Shown one piece after another: positions 63,592-64,000 of a stretch of DNA of 64,000 nt. The stretch covers positions 62,001 to 126,000 of the forward strand of contig NZ_QTJY01000017.1 in assembly GCF_003703975.1 (NCBI RefSeq). The letters are read 5' to 3'. Every line of letters begins with the position of its first letter. Positions within the stretch are counted from its first letter, which is position 1. The notes below the pieces were generated by a model. The model made no database searches, was not told the DNA's origin, and saw nothing but the letters and a program-made list of their open reading frames with translations. The DNA is from Larkinella soli (GTDB taxonomy: Bacteria; Bacteroidota; Bacteroidia; Cytophagales; Spirosomataceae). A program made the translations under genes and the position numbers.

Positions 63592-64000
63592 GTGTTACAG
63601 ACTGTCGGACGACTGCTGTCCATCGGTGCGCTCTCCCTGCTCCTGGGCATATCCGCCCGGGCACAGGCCCTCCTCACCCGCGTGATTTCCGGTTATGTCC
63701 GGGAAGCAGGCACGAACAAACCCATCGGGGGCGCCACCCTCTTCATTCAGGAAACCCGGCGCGGCACCACCACCGACCGCGACGGCTTCTACACCCTGAC
63801 GGTTTCCGACGGCAGATATACCCTACTGATCACGCACCTCGGCTATATCCGTACCGAACAGAAAATCAGCGTCCCGCCCAGCCGGACGCTCAACAACATC
63901 ACCCTCGAACCCGACACCAAACTGCTCGACGAGGTCACGGTCAAAACCGAGTCGCCGGACCGGAACGTGAAGAAGGTGGAACTGGGCGTCACGCAGCTGC
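63592..64000 (+). CDS. TonB-dependent receptor, N-terminal part, cut by window edge
   Basis: The frame from a GTG at 63592 encodes a signal peptide (ends ARAQA), then a CarboxypepD_reg-like domain (SGYVREAGTNKPIGGATLF, GTTTDRDGFYTLTV, HLGYIRTEQ) and the start of a plug (LLDEVTVKTESPD). This arrangement is typical of TonB-dependent receptors, including SusC-like ones. The barrel lies beyond the window. The GTG start is the best candidate but not certain. Confidence 0.8.
   Translation, partial: MLQTVGRLLSIGALSLLLGISARAQALLTRVISGYVREAGTNKPIGGATLFIQETRRGTTTDRDGFYTLTVSDGRYTLLITHLGYIRTEQKISVPPSRTLNNITLEPDTKLLDEVTVKTESPDRNVKKVELGVTQL

Overview
The window looks like chromosome from a Cytophagales-type Bacteroidota, perhaps of the Spirosoma/Larkinella group. 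This rests on inference from gene content and promoters, since no rRNA is present. The main signs are the Bacteroidota -7 promoter element (TAnnTTTG) in front of many genes, lone LytTR regulators, periplasmic sugar-phosphate isomerase-like proteins, carboxypeptidase-regulatory/TonB-type proteins, LpxH-type lipid A synthesis, and PheS with an inserted four-cysteine cluster.

The window has two parts. Roughly 1-14.4 kb is an AT-richer, loosely packed accessory stretch. It holds a cut-off LytS-type sensor kinase, a PDZ protein, a membrane-anchored AraC regulator divergent from an alpha/beta hydrolase lipoprotein, a serine hydrolase, an M23 peptidase, a methyltransferase, a frameshifted HNH nuclease gene, a possible uracil-DNA-glycosylase-like protein and several unknowns and gene remnants. 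It ends at a tRNA-Lys(CTT) whose 3' end faces the accessory side. From 14.7 kb to the right edge the DNA is GC-rich, tightly packed and mostly core-like.

The main system of interest is a five-gene minus-strand operon at 19.3-25.7 kb. In order of transcription it encodes a membrane FHA-trypsin fusion, a Hanks-type Ser/Thr kinase, a PP2C phosphatase, a second Hanks-type kinase and an outer-membrane beta-barrel protein. The predicted topology puts phosphorylation and phosphopeptide binding in the cytoplasm and the protease in the periplasm. The divergent neighbour is a TPR sensor histidine kinase, followed by a NarL-type response regulator. The intergenic region between the two transcription units carries an exact 15-bp direct repeat inside an 8-bp inverted repeat.

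After that come a dead REP-associated transposase with REP-like hairpins, clpB, a second copy of a membrane-tailed short-chain dehydrogenase, a DUF937-OmpA fusion, pheS, two LytTR regulators with a long hairpin between them, tandem 230-residue beta-barrel paralogs, radA, an OsmC protein, a sugar porter overlapping tryptophan 2,3-dioxygenase, and pgeF, birA, rsfS, ftsH, lpxH, cdsA and dusB. The right end has two glycosyltransferases, a DMT exporter, a biotin carrier protein, pyrH-frr and the start of a TonB-type receptor. Two small secreted paralogs at 15.9 and 46.8 kb share both protein fold and promoter/leader sequence.
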